Positions 45,917-54,413 of a DNA stretch of 64,000 nucleotides are shown here, in pieces; position 1 is the stretch's first letter, and each line of letters opens with the position of its first letter. The notes below the pieces were generated by a model. That model saw only the letters and a program-made list of their open reading frames with translations, was not told where the DNA came from and did no database searches. Origin of the DNA: Pseudomonadota bacterium (GTDB lineage: Bacteria; Pseudomonadota; Alphaproteobacteria; Rhizobiales; Xanthobacteraceae); assembly GCA_023404675.1 (NCBI GenBank), contig JAEYAW010000031.1, forward strand, positions 186,001-250,000, written 5' to 3'. The position numbers were made by a program, and so were the translations under genes.

Positions 45917-46810
45917 TTAACTGGGCACGCCGATCAGGCGGTCGAGACAATTCGCGAGCGAACGATCGAATGTCGGCATTTCGACACCAAAAACTGACGC
46001 AAGCCGGGCGGTTGACAGCCGTGAATTTGCCGGCCGGATCGCCGGGGTGGGATAGTCCGCAGTTGTAATCGGGTCAACCGCGACAGCCCGCCCGCCCCGT
46101 CTGGCGCTCCCGTTCATGATTGCTGTGGCGAAACCGCACCACGTCATCTCAGCCGGACCGGCCAGATGCGTCACACCGGCGAACCGATCATCCCATTGAT
46201 TTGAATGCAAAATCATGGCGATGTCCAGCGCCGCCGCCGCGATATCCGGCGCTGCGGTCGGGCAGCCGATCTGGTCGTCCACCACGCGCAACCGGTCCCG
46301 CTCGGCGGCGAGACGCAGCATGGTCCGGACGAAATTTGCGCCAAACGGCGCATAGACCCACGCGGTCCGCAGAATGACGTGGCGGGGGTTGGCGGCCGCC
46401 ACCGCCTCCTCGCCAGCCAGTTTCGAGCGGCCGTAGACGCTTGTGGGACCGACGGGATCGGTCTCCACGTAAGGGGAGTCCTTCGTGCCGTCGAACACAT
46501 AGTCCGTGGACAGATGGATCACCGGAACGTCCAGCGCCGCGGCGGCGGCGGCAACGGCGCCGGCGCCATCCCGGTTGATCGCGAATGCAAGCTCCGGCTC
46601 GGACTCGGCCTTGTCCACGGCCGTATAAGCGGCGGGATTGACCACGACATCCGGACCAAACGCTGCCAGGGCGCGCTCGACGGACGCGGGATCGCTGAGG
46701 TCCAGATCCGGACGCGCGCCGCACGCGAGAGTCACATCATCACGGCCCACAGCCGCTTCGCGCAACGACCGCGCCACCTGCCCTTCGCTGCCGATGATAA
46801 AAACGCGCAT
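45917..46810 (-). CDS. rfbD: dTDP-4-dehydrorhamnose reductase
   Basis: The 297-aa short-chain dehydrogenase reduces dTDP-4-keto-rhamnose to dTDP-L-rhamnose, the last step. The nucleotide-binding start is VFIIGSEGQVARSL, with GSEGQVA in place of the usual GxxGQLG. VIHLSTDYVFDG and SVYGRSKLAGEEAV carry the active-site Tyr and Lys. It lies seven bases after rfbB. Confidence 0.94.
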   Translation of the reverse strand: MRVFIIGSEGQVARSLREAAVGRDDVTLACGARPDLDLSDPASVERALAAFGPDVVVNPAAYTAVDKAESEPELAFAINRDGAGAVAAAAAALDVPVIHLSTDYVFDGTKDSPYVETDPVGPTSVYGRSKLAGEEAVAAANPRHVILRTAWVYAPFGANFVRTMLRLAAERDRLRVVDDQIGCPTAAPDIAAAALDIAMILHSNQWDDRFAGVTHLAGPAEMTWCGFATAIMNGSARRGGRAVAVDPITTADYPTPAIRPANSRLSTARLASVFGVEMPTFDRSLANCLDRLIGVPS

Positions 46811-46817
46811 CGCTCTG

Positions 46818-47873
46818 CTAGGCCTTCACCAGGCCAAGCCGTTCGCCCTGGTAAACCCCTTTTCGCAGCGGCATCCACCAATCCGCCCGCGAGAGATACC
46901 AGCGCACCGTTTTCTCGATCCCGGTCTCGAAAGTTTCCTGTGCGCGCCAGCCCAGTTCGGTTTCGAGCTTGGTCGCATCGATGGCGTAACGTTGATCGTG
47001 GCCGGGGCGGTCTGCGACATGGGTTATAAGTTCGCGGTGCGATGTCGCCTTCGGTCGCAGCTGATCCATCCACGCGCAGATCTGCTTCACGACGTCGATA
47101 TTCCGCCGTTCGTTGCGCCCGCCGATATTGTAGGTTTCGCCCGGCCTTCCTTTGTCGAGAATGAGACCGAGCGCACGGGCGTGATCCTCGACGAACAACC
47201 AATCCCGCACATTGGAGCCATCGCCGTAGACGGGAAGCGGCTTGCCGTCGAGCGCGTTGAGGATCATCAACGGAATCAGCTTCTCGGGAAAATGGTAGGG
47301 GCCGTAGTTATTTGAGCAGTTGGAGACGATCACCGGCAAACCGTAGGTCCGATACCACGCCTTGGCGAGGTGATCCGAGGCCGCCTTGGTGGCGGAATAC
47401 GGCGACGAGGGATCATACGGCGTCTCTTCCGTAAAGAGCCCATCGTCTCCGAGGGATCCATAAACCTCGTCGGTGGACACATGGACGAAACGGAAGGCGT
47501 CGGCCTTGCGTTTCTCGGCCGCGACGTAGGCTCGCGCCGTCTCCAGAAGCGTGAACGTGCCAAGCACGTTGGTGTTGACGAAGACGTCAGAGCCGGAGAT
47601 GGAGCGATCGACATGGCTCTCGGCGGCCAGATGCACGACAGCATCGGGCCTGTACCTCTCGAAGATGCCGCGCATCGCATCGCGATCGCAGATATCGTGC
47701 TTCTCGAACGTGAACCGGGGACTGGATGCAATCGGCTCCAAGGAGGCCATATTCCCCGCATAAGTGAGGCTGTCGACGACCACGATGTCGAAACCACGAT
47801 CGAGCACGAAATGACGGCTGACGGCCGATCCGATGAATCCCGCTCCGCCTGTCACAATAACTCGAATCGACAT
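46818..47873 (-). CDS. rfbB: dTDP-glucose 4,6-dehydratase
   Basis: The 351-aa extended short-chain dehydrogenase turns dTDP-glucose into dTDP-4-keto-6-deoxyglucose using bound NAD. It has VTGGAGFIGSAVSRHFV and AAESHVDRSI, then HVSTDEVYGSLGDDG with the Thr-Asp-Glu catalytic set and SPYSATKAASDHL with Tyr and Lys. GGAG lies five bases before the ATG. It is second of the four rfb genes in transcription order (C, B, D, A). Confidence 0.95.
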   Translation of the reverse strand: MSIRVIVTGGAGFIGSAVSRHFVLDRGFDIVVVDSLTYAGNMASLEPIASSPRFTFEKHDICDRDAMRGIFERYRPDAVVHLAAESHVDRSISGSDVFVNTNVLGTFTLLETARAYVAAEKRKADAFRFVHVSTDEVYGSLGDDGLFTEETPYDPSSPYSATKAASDHLAKAWYRTYGLPVIVSNCSNNYGPYHFPEKLIPLMILNALDGKPLPVYGDGSNVRDWLFVEDHARALGLILDKGRPGETYNIGGRNERRNIDVVKQICAWMDQLRPKATSHRELITHVADRPGHDQRYAIDATKLETELGWRAQETFETGIEKTVRWYLSRADWWMPLRKGVYQGERLGLVKA

Positions 47874-47943
47874 CTACACTCCTCGGTCTTCGACGAAGAA
47901 GAAAACACCCGTCGCCGTCCTGGCAATTCATAAAAAATAAGAA

Positions 47944-48507
47944 TCAGCTACCGAAAGTGAACGCCGGCACCGTATCCCCGAGCTTCGGCTGCCGCCGGTC
48001 CTTGTCCGAAAGAAGAAGATCCTGACCGCTCACCCGCCAGTCAATGTTCAGAGCAGGATCGTCAAAGGCAATTCCCCGGTCGCACTCCGGAGAGTAGTAG
48101 GCGGTCACTTTGTAAATGACCTCGCAATCGGGCTCCAGCGTCACGTACCCGTGCGCGAAACCCGGCGGCACCCACAATTGCTTCCAGTTCTCCGACGTCA
48201 GTTCCGCCGCCACATGGCGACCATAGGTCGGCGACCCGCTCCGAATATCGACGGCGACATCCAGAATGGAGCCCCGCGCGCAGCGCACGAGCTTGCCCTG
48301 AGCGTGAGGCGGCGTCTGAAAATGCAGGCCCCGGAGCACGCCGCGCTGGGCGGAGTAGACGTGATTGTCCTGCACGAAGTCCAGTTCGACACCGTGCGCA
48401 CGCAAGATGTCCGCGCGAAAGGTCTCAGAAAAAAAACCACGCGCGTCGCCGTGCTTTTTCGGCGTCACAAGCAGCGGTCCGGCGATATCGAAAGTCTCAA
48501 TTTGCAT
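47944..48507 (-). CDS. rfbC: dTDP-4-dehydrorhamnose 3,5-epimerase
   Basis: The 187-aa cupin-fold epimerase acts on dTDP-4-keto-6-deoxyglucose. HGDARGFFSETFRADILR, RGVLRGLHFQTPPHAQGKLV with the catalytic histidine, and LWVPPGFAHGYVTLEPDCEV are characteristic. The ATG at 48507 gives the standard length; the frame runs on 100 codons into the 3' end of the upstream glycosyltransferase, which cannot be coding twice. Confidence 0.95.
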   Translation of the reverse strand: MQIETFDIAGPLLVTPKKHGDARGFFSETFRADILRAHGVELDFVQDNHVYSAQRGVLRGLHFQTPPHAQGKLVRCARGSILDVAVDIRSGSPTYGRHVAAELTSENWKQLWVPPGFAHGYVTLEPDCEVIYKVTAYYSPECDRGIAFDDPALNIDWRVSGQDLLLSDKDRRQPKLGDTVPAFTFGS

Positions 48508-48622
48508 GAAAAACTGCGAGGTGAGGCCCGTCGGGATACGGTCCGACAGGACCAACAGAGGCCGGTTGAGCGTTTCCAAGCTATAGAATGTCAAGCTCTT
48601 GAAATCCAGCCCGGCAAGGGGC

Positions 48623-50812
48623 TCAGTCGATCCTGATGCTGAAGTCCTCGCGCTGGCGGGTAAGATTCGGCGAATAGTAGGGATCGCGCTCCAGAAGCCC
48701 TCCCCAGCGCTCCCGCATCCGCAGCAGCTCCCGCCGCAGCCTGTCGCGGTTCTTCGGATCGGTGTCCGCTCCCCTCGTGACGGACTCACGGTGATAGAGT
48801 TCCGCAAAGGGAGTCCACAGGTTCCTCAGACCGACCTCGCGCACTTTCAGGCAAAGGTCGACATCGTTGAAGGTCACCGGAAAAAGCGCCTCGTTCAGGC
48901 CGCCCACGGCCTGATAGGTTTCGCGCCGGATGAAAAGGCACGCCCCGGTGACGGCAGAGACCTCGCGAACCGTCTTCAGGCTGTCGCAGTAGCCGCCATC
49001 GCCTCGCGGAACGAAACGGTGCCCGTGGCCCGTAGCCCCGCCAATGCCGAGAACGATCCCGGCGTGCTGAACTCGGTCGTCGGGATAGTAGAGCATGGCC
49101 CCGACACAACCGATATCCGGCCGCAGCGCATGCCCGCCCAGTTCCTCGATCCAGCCGGCCGTAATGATTTCGACATCATTGTTGATCAGTCCGAGCACGT
49201 CCCCTTTCGCGGCGCGCTCGGCGAAATTGTTGATGGCCGAATAATTGAACGGCTCGCGATATTGCAGGATCCGGACCTGCGGGTGGCTTGTGGCGCGCGC
49301 GAAAAAGGCCCCGGTCGCGGGCTCGACGGAATTGTTGTCGACGATCAGGACCTCGAAATTCCGATAGGTCGATTTTTCCAGAATGCTGGACAGGCAACGC
49401 TCGGACAGGTCCGCCTTGTCCCGCATCGGCATGATGAGGCTGACCAGAGGCGCCGGTGCCGGGATCGCGAAAACGCTGCGCAGATAGGGGCTGCCGTCGA
49501 TGGGTTCGACGTCCGCGTCGATTCCCTGCCGCTCGTAGTGCGCCTGCAGCGTTCCTTCGCTGAAGGATGGATCTTCCGGTAAATCCGGCCCGTCTTCGAC
49601 ATGAGCCACGACGTCGGCGAGATGAACGAAGGCCTCCGGCGGCACATGCTCGCTCACATGGAGAAGCAGACTGTAGGCGCCCGCCGCCGCGTGGTCCGCA
49701 ATCGCCTGATCGACGGCATCCATACGGACGGCGACGGCGACACCGGCATAGTTCGTGGCGCCGAACAGGTCGGGCGACCAGTCGGGCTTGAAGACCGGAT
49801 CCTTGCGCTGGCCTCGCCGGTCGATGCGATCATGGTCACCATAGAAGACGACCGCTTCGGGATGGGCCTGTGCCGCCGCTGCAAAACGATCCAGCGCACC
49901 CCTCGCCAGCGCAACGCCGGGCTGACACCACACCAGCCACTGCATGTGGCCCGGCACCCGATGGTCGAGACCGGCAACCTCTTCCACCGCGCCGATGCGT
50001 ACGGCCAGTGAATGGCTTTCCACATCGGCCACGGAGACATCCGTCAGCACGACGAAACGGGGAAATTCCCCGTCATATGCCGCCGAGGCCGGCGGCGGAG
50101 TCTCCCGATAGGCGATCCAGTCCGCATAATTCTGCGCTGGGGTTCGCGCATTGGCTTCCGTGGGACTGACCGCGATCACCCCCGTTTCCCTGGCCTTGCG
50201 CAGAAACCGGTTGGCCGCATCGAGGGCGGCTCGCGGGTTGCGTATCATCAGCCCGGCCGCCCGCAGGACAATCCGCCCCGTCAGCGCCGCGCGGCTCTGG
50301 GGCAACACCCGGAAGCTGTCGGGCCCCAGTCGAAATCCGGCGGAGGGTCGCAGGTCGATGCGGGTCACGAGTTCGGGGATGCGCAGCAACGCGCTGTAGT
50401 GACCGATCGCAAGCTGCTTCAGCGGGACCGGCTCGTTGCCGTCCGATAGAACCATCTCGACCGCGAACGCCTCGCGCTCACGCGGCTCCAGCTTCAGGTC
50501 GAATTCCGTCCAGCCACGCGGCAGAGACGTTTCGAGCACGATCCGGATCTGCGCATTGCGCTCCGTCGCAACCACGTAGCCGTCGCGAATGCCGATGCCG
50601 GTCCACGCTTCAACATCCCCCAGCTCCCCGAAAAGATAGGCGAGATGCGCGGCTACGACGGCTTCGCCGGATGCACCCGGAGCACGCCCCTGGCGGGCTC
50701 CAATCCTCGCATAGTGGAGCCACGCATCCTCTCCCGGCCCGATGGCATCGGAATGCCAGTGCGCGTAGGCGACCGCGTCGAAGTCGATGGACGGGACTGG
50801 CGACATCGGCAT
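48623..50812 (-). CDS. Glycosyltransferase family 2 protein with an extra N-terminal half
   Basis: The 729-aa protein ends in a clear GT2 domain (about 455-680: PLVSLIMPMRDKADLSERCL; FEVLIVDNNS; INNDVEIITAGWIEELGGH; PVTFNDVDLCLKVREVGLRN), typical of rhamnosyltransferases. Residues about 250-440 look like a second, degenerate GT2 fold (MQWLVWCQPGVALARGAL; VVFYGDHDRID). The first 45 residues match the repeat WLHYARIGARQGRAP that also appears in the GT9-WbsX protein. It lies between gmhA and the rfb genes, so dTDP-rhamnose is the likely donor. ATG 50806 is an alternative start. Confidence 0.85.
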   Translation of the reverse strand: MPMSPVPSIDFDAVAYAHWHSDAIGPGEDAWLHYARIGARQGRAPGASGEAVVAAHLAYLFGELGDVEAWTGIGIRDGYVVATERNAQIRIVLETSLPRGWTEFDLKLEPREREAFAVEMVLSDGNEPVPLKQLAIGHYSALLRIPELVTRIDLRPSAGFRLGPDSFRVLPQSRAALTGRIVLRAAGLMIRNPRAALDAANRFLRKARETGVIAVSPTEANARTPAQNYADWIAYRETPPPASAAYDGEFPRFVVLTDVSVADVESHSLAVRIGAVEEVAGLDHRVPGHMQWLVWCQPGVALARGALDRFAAAAQAHPEAVVFYGDHDRIDRRGQRKDPVFKPDWSPDLFGATNYAGVAVAVRMDAVDQAIADHAAAGAYSLLLHVSEHVPPEAFVHLADVVAHVEDGPDLPEDPSFSEGTLQAHYERQGIDADVEPIDGSPYLRSVFAIPAPAPLVSLIMPMRDKADLSERCLSSILEKSTYRNFEVLIVDNNSVEPATGAFFARATSHPQVRILQYREPFNYSAINNFAERAAKGDVLGLINNDVEIITAGWIEELGGHALRPDIGCVGAMLYYPDDRVQHAGIVLGIGGATGHGHRFVPRGDGGYCDSLKTVREVSAVTGACLFIRRETYQAVGGLNEALFPVTFNDVDLCLKVREVGLRNLWTPFAELYHRESVTRGADTDPKNRDRLRRELLRMRERWGGLLERDPYYSPNLTRQREDFSIRID

Positions 50813-50854
50813 CCAGCTATCCGGGCCTCTCCGGCGATCGGCCGCAATCCACGC

Positions 50855-51466
50855 TCAAGCGTTCGCGCCGGGACGAGGAAACATGGCCTGCTCGACGATC
50901 TGGCAGAGGATGTGTCCGGCGGTGATGTGAATTTGCTGGATCAGCGGGGTCGAGGCCGAGGGCGCCTGCAGCAGGTGATCGCAATGCTCGGCCATCACCG
51001 CGCTGCCATCGCCTGTTCCGGTGAATCCTACGGTCACGAGACCGATCGCGCGCGCCGAGCGTAATGCGGCCAGAACGTTCGGTGAGCGGCCGGATGTGGA
51101 GATTCCGACCAGCACGTCGCCCGGACGGCCAAGCGCCTCGACCTGGCGGGAAAACGTGTGTTCGTAGCCGTAGTCATTGCCGATCGCGGTCAGAACCGAC
51201 GTGTCCACCGTCAGCGCGATCGCGGCGAGCGCCGGGCGATCATAAAGGAAGCGGGCAACCAGTTCGCCCGCGATGTGCTGGGCATCACCCGCGCTGCCAC
51301 CATTCCCGCACAACAGAATCTTGCCGCCGGACCTGAGCGCCTCGATCCAGCTATCAGCCACGGCCACCACCACCTCGTGCAGGGCCTCGTCTTCCAGAGC
51401 CCGATCGAACGAATCCCGGGAGGCCCGGAACACCTTCTGGACAGTGCTCAATTCAGGATGTCCCAC
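50855..51466 (-). CDS. gmhA: Sedoheptulose 7-phosphate (phosphoheptose) isomerase
   Basis: The 203-aa SIS-domain enzyme makes D-glycero-D-manno-heptose 7-phosphate, the first step to activated heptose. LLCGNGGSAGDAQHIAGELV and VGISTSGRSPNVLAAL are the substrate-binding loops, and QQIHITAGHILCQIVE carries the C-terminal histidine region. The start is uncertain: GTG 51466 has GAGGA very close upstream, and the open frame extends 31 codons further to 51559 with a Pro/Gly-rich sequence unlike the family. It heads the long minus-strand run and is divergent from the gmd-like gene. Confidence 0.9.
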   Translation of the reverse strand: MGHPELSTVQKVFRASRDSFDRALEDEALHEVVVAVADSWIEALRSGGKILLCGNGGSAGDAQHIAGELVARFLYDRPALAAIALTVDTSVLTAIGNDYGYEHTFSRQVEALGRPGDVLVGISTSGRSPNVLAALRSARAIGLVTVGFTGTGDGSAVMAEHCDHLLQAPSASTPLIQQIHITAGHILCQIVEQAMFPRPGANA

Positions 51467-51736
51467 GGTTCCTCGCAGTGGCTGGCGGCACGGCCCCCCC
51501 GGAAACGTGGCAGAAGGGCAAGCGCCGAATCCATCCGGTGACCGCCTCATGAGGGTCACCTGACCGGGAACTGGCTAGGGGAAGCGGCCTCCAAAATCAA
51601 GCCAATCGTCCGGCTTTCCGGCGCTTCCGCCCGGTTGCCAAGACCCCCTTCCGCCGCTAGGTGAAGGCCGCGCCACGATGATCCGGTTGACCCCGGCCGG
51701 GGCCAGCGATCCCGATTCAGAAATTCAGAGGCCGGC

Positions 51737-52726
51737 GTGACATCCGTATTGATCACCGGAGCGAGCGGGCAGGACGGCAGCTACCTGATCGACCTGCTCC
51801 GTTCGCAAGGCTATGCGATTCATGCCCAGTCGCGCAGCGGGCCGCCAACGGACGCCGCAACAGACGTCATCTGGCATGTCTGTTCTCTGACGGAGCCCTA
51901 CGCCATCGAACGCCTGCTGGGCAAAATCCGGCCGGACGAGATCTACAATCTGGCCGCCGTATCCCGCCCTGCGCTTGCCTGGACGATCCCCTCGGAAACA
52001 ACCGAACTGAACGCGGTGGTCCCGCAGCGTATCTGCGAATGGATCGCGCGCAACGCCCCCGCGACACGGCTGTTCCAGGCCTCGTCGTCGGAAATATTCG
52101 GCGACAGTGACGATGCGGTTCAGACGGAGACGACCTGCCTGCGTCCGAGATCCATCTACGGAATCTCCAAGGCGTTCGCGCACCAGATGGCCGGCGCCTA
52201 TCGAACGCATTACGGGCTGCACGTGTCCTGCGGGATCCTGTTCAACCACGAGAGCCCGCGGCGTCCCCTCGGCTTCGTCGTGCAGAAGATCGCGCATGCG
52301 GCTGCGGCGATCTCGCTCGGGAAGACGGAAACCGCCGAACTCGACGAACGCGGCCGGCCGATCGTTCGTGATGGCAAGCTCGCGCTTGGCAATATCCAGG
52401 CCCGGCGGGATTTTTCCTTCGCGGGCGACGTCGCGCGCGCCATGCACATGATGGTCAGGGCTCCCGTCGGGGATGACTTCGTGATCGGCAGCGGCGAAAC
52501 GCACTCCATCGCCGATGTCTGCGCCAGCGCCTTCGGCGCGGTCGGACTCGACTGGACGCAACACGTCACCACCGACGACGCCCTGCTGCGTCCCGTCGAC
52601 GCCACCACCACCCGCGCCGATCCGGGCCGGATCAAACAGGCGCTCGGCTGGCACCCGACGCTGTCGTTCGCGGAGCTTGTCGGGCTGATGGTGAAAGAGC
52701 GGCGGGAATTGTTGGACGGGCTCTAG
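51737..52726 (+). CDS. GDP-mannose 4,6-dehydratase-like SDR
   Basis: The 329-aa extended short-chain dehydrogenase begins VLITGASGQDGSYLIDLLRS. It has FQASSSEIFGDSDDAV and RSIYGISKAFAHQMAGAYR with the Tyr-x3-Lys pair, then GILFNHESPRRP and NIQARRDFSFAGDVARAM, all Gmd-type. It is about 20-40 residues shorter than E. coli Gmd and diverges in the substrate loop. GDP-mannose from ManC is the default substrate, giving GDP-4-keto-6-deoxymannose. A heptose-linked substrate is conceivable next to gmhA. The start is GTG; no GDP-rhamnose or fucose reductase is seen nearby. Confidence 0.87.
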   Translation: MTSVLITGASGQDGSYLIDLLRSQGYAIHAQSRSGPPTDAATDVIWHVCSLTEPYAIERLLGKIRPDEIYNLAAVSRPALAWTIPSETTELNAVVPQRICEWIARNAPATRLFQASSSEIFGDSDDAVQTETTCLRPRSIYGISKAFAHQMAGAYRTHYGLHVSCGILFNHESPRRPLGFVVQKIAHAAAAISLGKTETAELDERGRPIVRDGKLALGNIQARRDFSFAGDVARAMHMMVRAPVGDDFVIGSGETHSIADVCASAFGAVGLDWTQHVTTDDALLRPVDATTTRADPGRIKQALGWHPTLSFAELVGLMVKERRELLDGL

Positions 52727-52777
52727 CCCGCCAAGACATCCTCCCCAATGGCATGCCCCCCGCAAGCAACAGCCACG

Positions 52778-54397
52778 CTAGCGGCTCGAACACACCTTCT
52801 TGACAAGATCAGTGTTCGAATAAACTTCGGCATGTGGCCCAAGCAACGCCGGCTCGTACTTGCTGCCTGACTGAGCGTTTCGAAACGCAAATGTCGCAAG
52901 ATTACAGGGCGTGCTCGCCTTCTCTATCGGAAACGCCTGCATCAGGTCACCGTGAGAGATATAGACGTTCCACAACGTTGCGAAAGGACCTTCCAATTCC
53001 GAGTTTTCTCCAACGAGCGACTTGTAAGATTCCGGGAAAATCAGTCCGCGAACAGAAGCAGGGATCTCCCTTGTACAAAGGTACTGCCTCAGCAAGGGCT
53101 CTGTCGATCTCAGCAAATAAAGATTGCCCGGCAAGGCGTTGACGGCCGCCAGCAGATAGTCAGGGCTATTGCCTTCACAAGTCTTCACCATCCCAATCGC
53201 ACGGTTGATCCTGATATTGACCGCCCGCGCGTGAGCGTCAAAGGCCGAGGTCAAGATACTGATCGCGATCAACATAATCGCAAGAAAAGCTGGCACCTTG
53301 ATCTGCCATTCCCATCGTCTGGAAATCACATTGGCGCTGATCAAAATAGTTCCAAGCCAGAACGGTGCCATCAAGGGGGCGACATGGAATCCCGAAAGCG
53401 CCCAGGGAAGACCATACGCAACTCTACCGAGCGCAAATGTGCCAACGAAAAGCGTCCCAGCCAAAACAAGCAACAGTCCCACTCTTGCGGAAGGCTTCAT
53501 ACTACTGCGAACAAAGAACAAGGGGATTGCGCAGATAACGACCGTCAGAACGCCGAGGCAAAATACGAGCCGCGGCTCTCTATATCCAAACATTCCGCCT
53601 ACTAGCTGAAAACAGTAAATGAGGAACGCCCCAATTCCCACATTCTGGGGCCATGAAAAAGGCCTGCCATAATCCGGCAACCATATGCGACCAGCGACGA
53701 AGATGGCAAGGTAGATTGCCACAAGAATAGACCGGTTTACCCTCCCCAAATGCGGCAGCAACAGCAACTGCACAACCATGAATAATGGCAGCAGGCTTCC
53801 GTGGGCCGACGAAAACATCGCCACGACACATGGCATGATCGAAAGCCAGGGCCCCCACCGTCCGCCGACCTCGTTGAGAACCAGAGACAGAACAAGCGAC
53901 GTCGTTATCAAAAACCAGCAAATTTCAAATGGCCACAACAGATGGTTGGTCTGCATCGGATGAAAAATTGCAAGCGGCAGTATCGCCCAGACCGCAATTT
54001 TCAGACCGACTTCCGGCAAATCGCGCGATGCAAGCCACGCCAGCGCTGCCGCCGAGCAGATGAGCATCCCATACGCAACGAGGAGAACAGCCGTCAGTCC
54101 GACCCCGAAGATCTTCTCGATTCCTAGCACCAGCAGCACCAAGGCCCCGATCGGATGAGGGCCATTGGCCCAGCCTATAATTTCGGAGATGCGAAGGTCG
54201 GACACCACAAAAGCCCGCCGATACCAATCCAAAATGAAGAAATCTTCAGCCTGTGGCCAATTGAAACTGAAATGCGCGTATACGGTAGCCGTCCCAAAGC
54301 TGATGGCTAGGAACAAAGCGACTGAAACAATTACGACCGGCGAAAATTCATGTTTGTATGCAGCCGCTCCGAGGCCACCCCCGTGTTGTCCGATCAT
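52778..54397 (-). CDS. Polytopic membrane protein, family of three in this locus (short member)
   Basis: The 539-aa protein has about 10-12 membrane segments. After the first segment comes a loop (NWPQAEDFFILDWY, then GWANGPHP), and later HLLWPFEICWF, SSAHGSLLPLFMVVQ and ALGRVAYGLPWALSGFHVAP. These align by position with ENFTWGFQTAF, EMANGVLTLPLMFG and IGRVSFGLETALTSRY in the fusion protein. It has only a short soluble tail. The gene sits 16 bases after its paralogue, and its base composition is visibly less GC-rich than the rest. ATG 54397 was preferred to GTG 54412. Function unknown; a GT-C-like transferase or lipid-linked sugar handling is possible. Confidence 0.75.
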   Translation of the reverse strand: MIGQHGGGLGAAAYKHEFSPVVIVSVALFLAISFGTATVYAHFSFNWPQAEDFFILDWYRRAFVVSDLRISEIIGWANGPHPIGALVLLVLGIEKIFGVGLTAVLLVAYGMLICSAAALAWLASRDLPEVGLKIAVWAILPLAIFHPMQTNHLLWPFEICWFLITTSLVLSLVLNEVGGRWGPWLSIMPCVVAMFSSAHGSLLPLFMVVQLLLLPHLGRVNRSILVAIYLAIFVAGRIWLPDYGRPFSWPQNVGIGAFLIYCFQLVGGMFGYREPRLVFCLGVLTVVICAIPLFFVRSSMKPSARVGLLLVLAGTLFVGTFALGRVAYGLPWALSGFHVAPLMAPFWLGTILISANVISRRWEWQIKVPAFLAIMLIAISILTSAFDAHARAVNIRINRAIGMVKTCEGNSPDYLLAAVNALPGNLYLLRSTEPLLRQYLCTREIPASVRGLIFPESYKSLVGENSELEGPFATLWNVYISHGDLMQAFPIEKASTPCNLATFAFRNAQSGSKYEPALLGPHAEVYSNTDLVKKVCSSR

Positions 54398-54413
54398 CTT
54401 CTGCTCTGTCACT

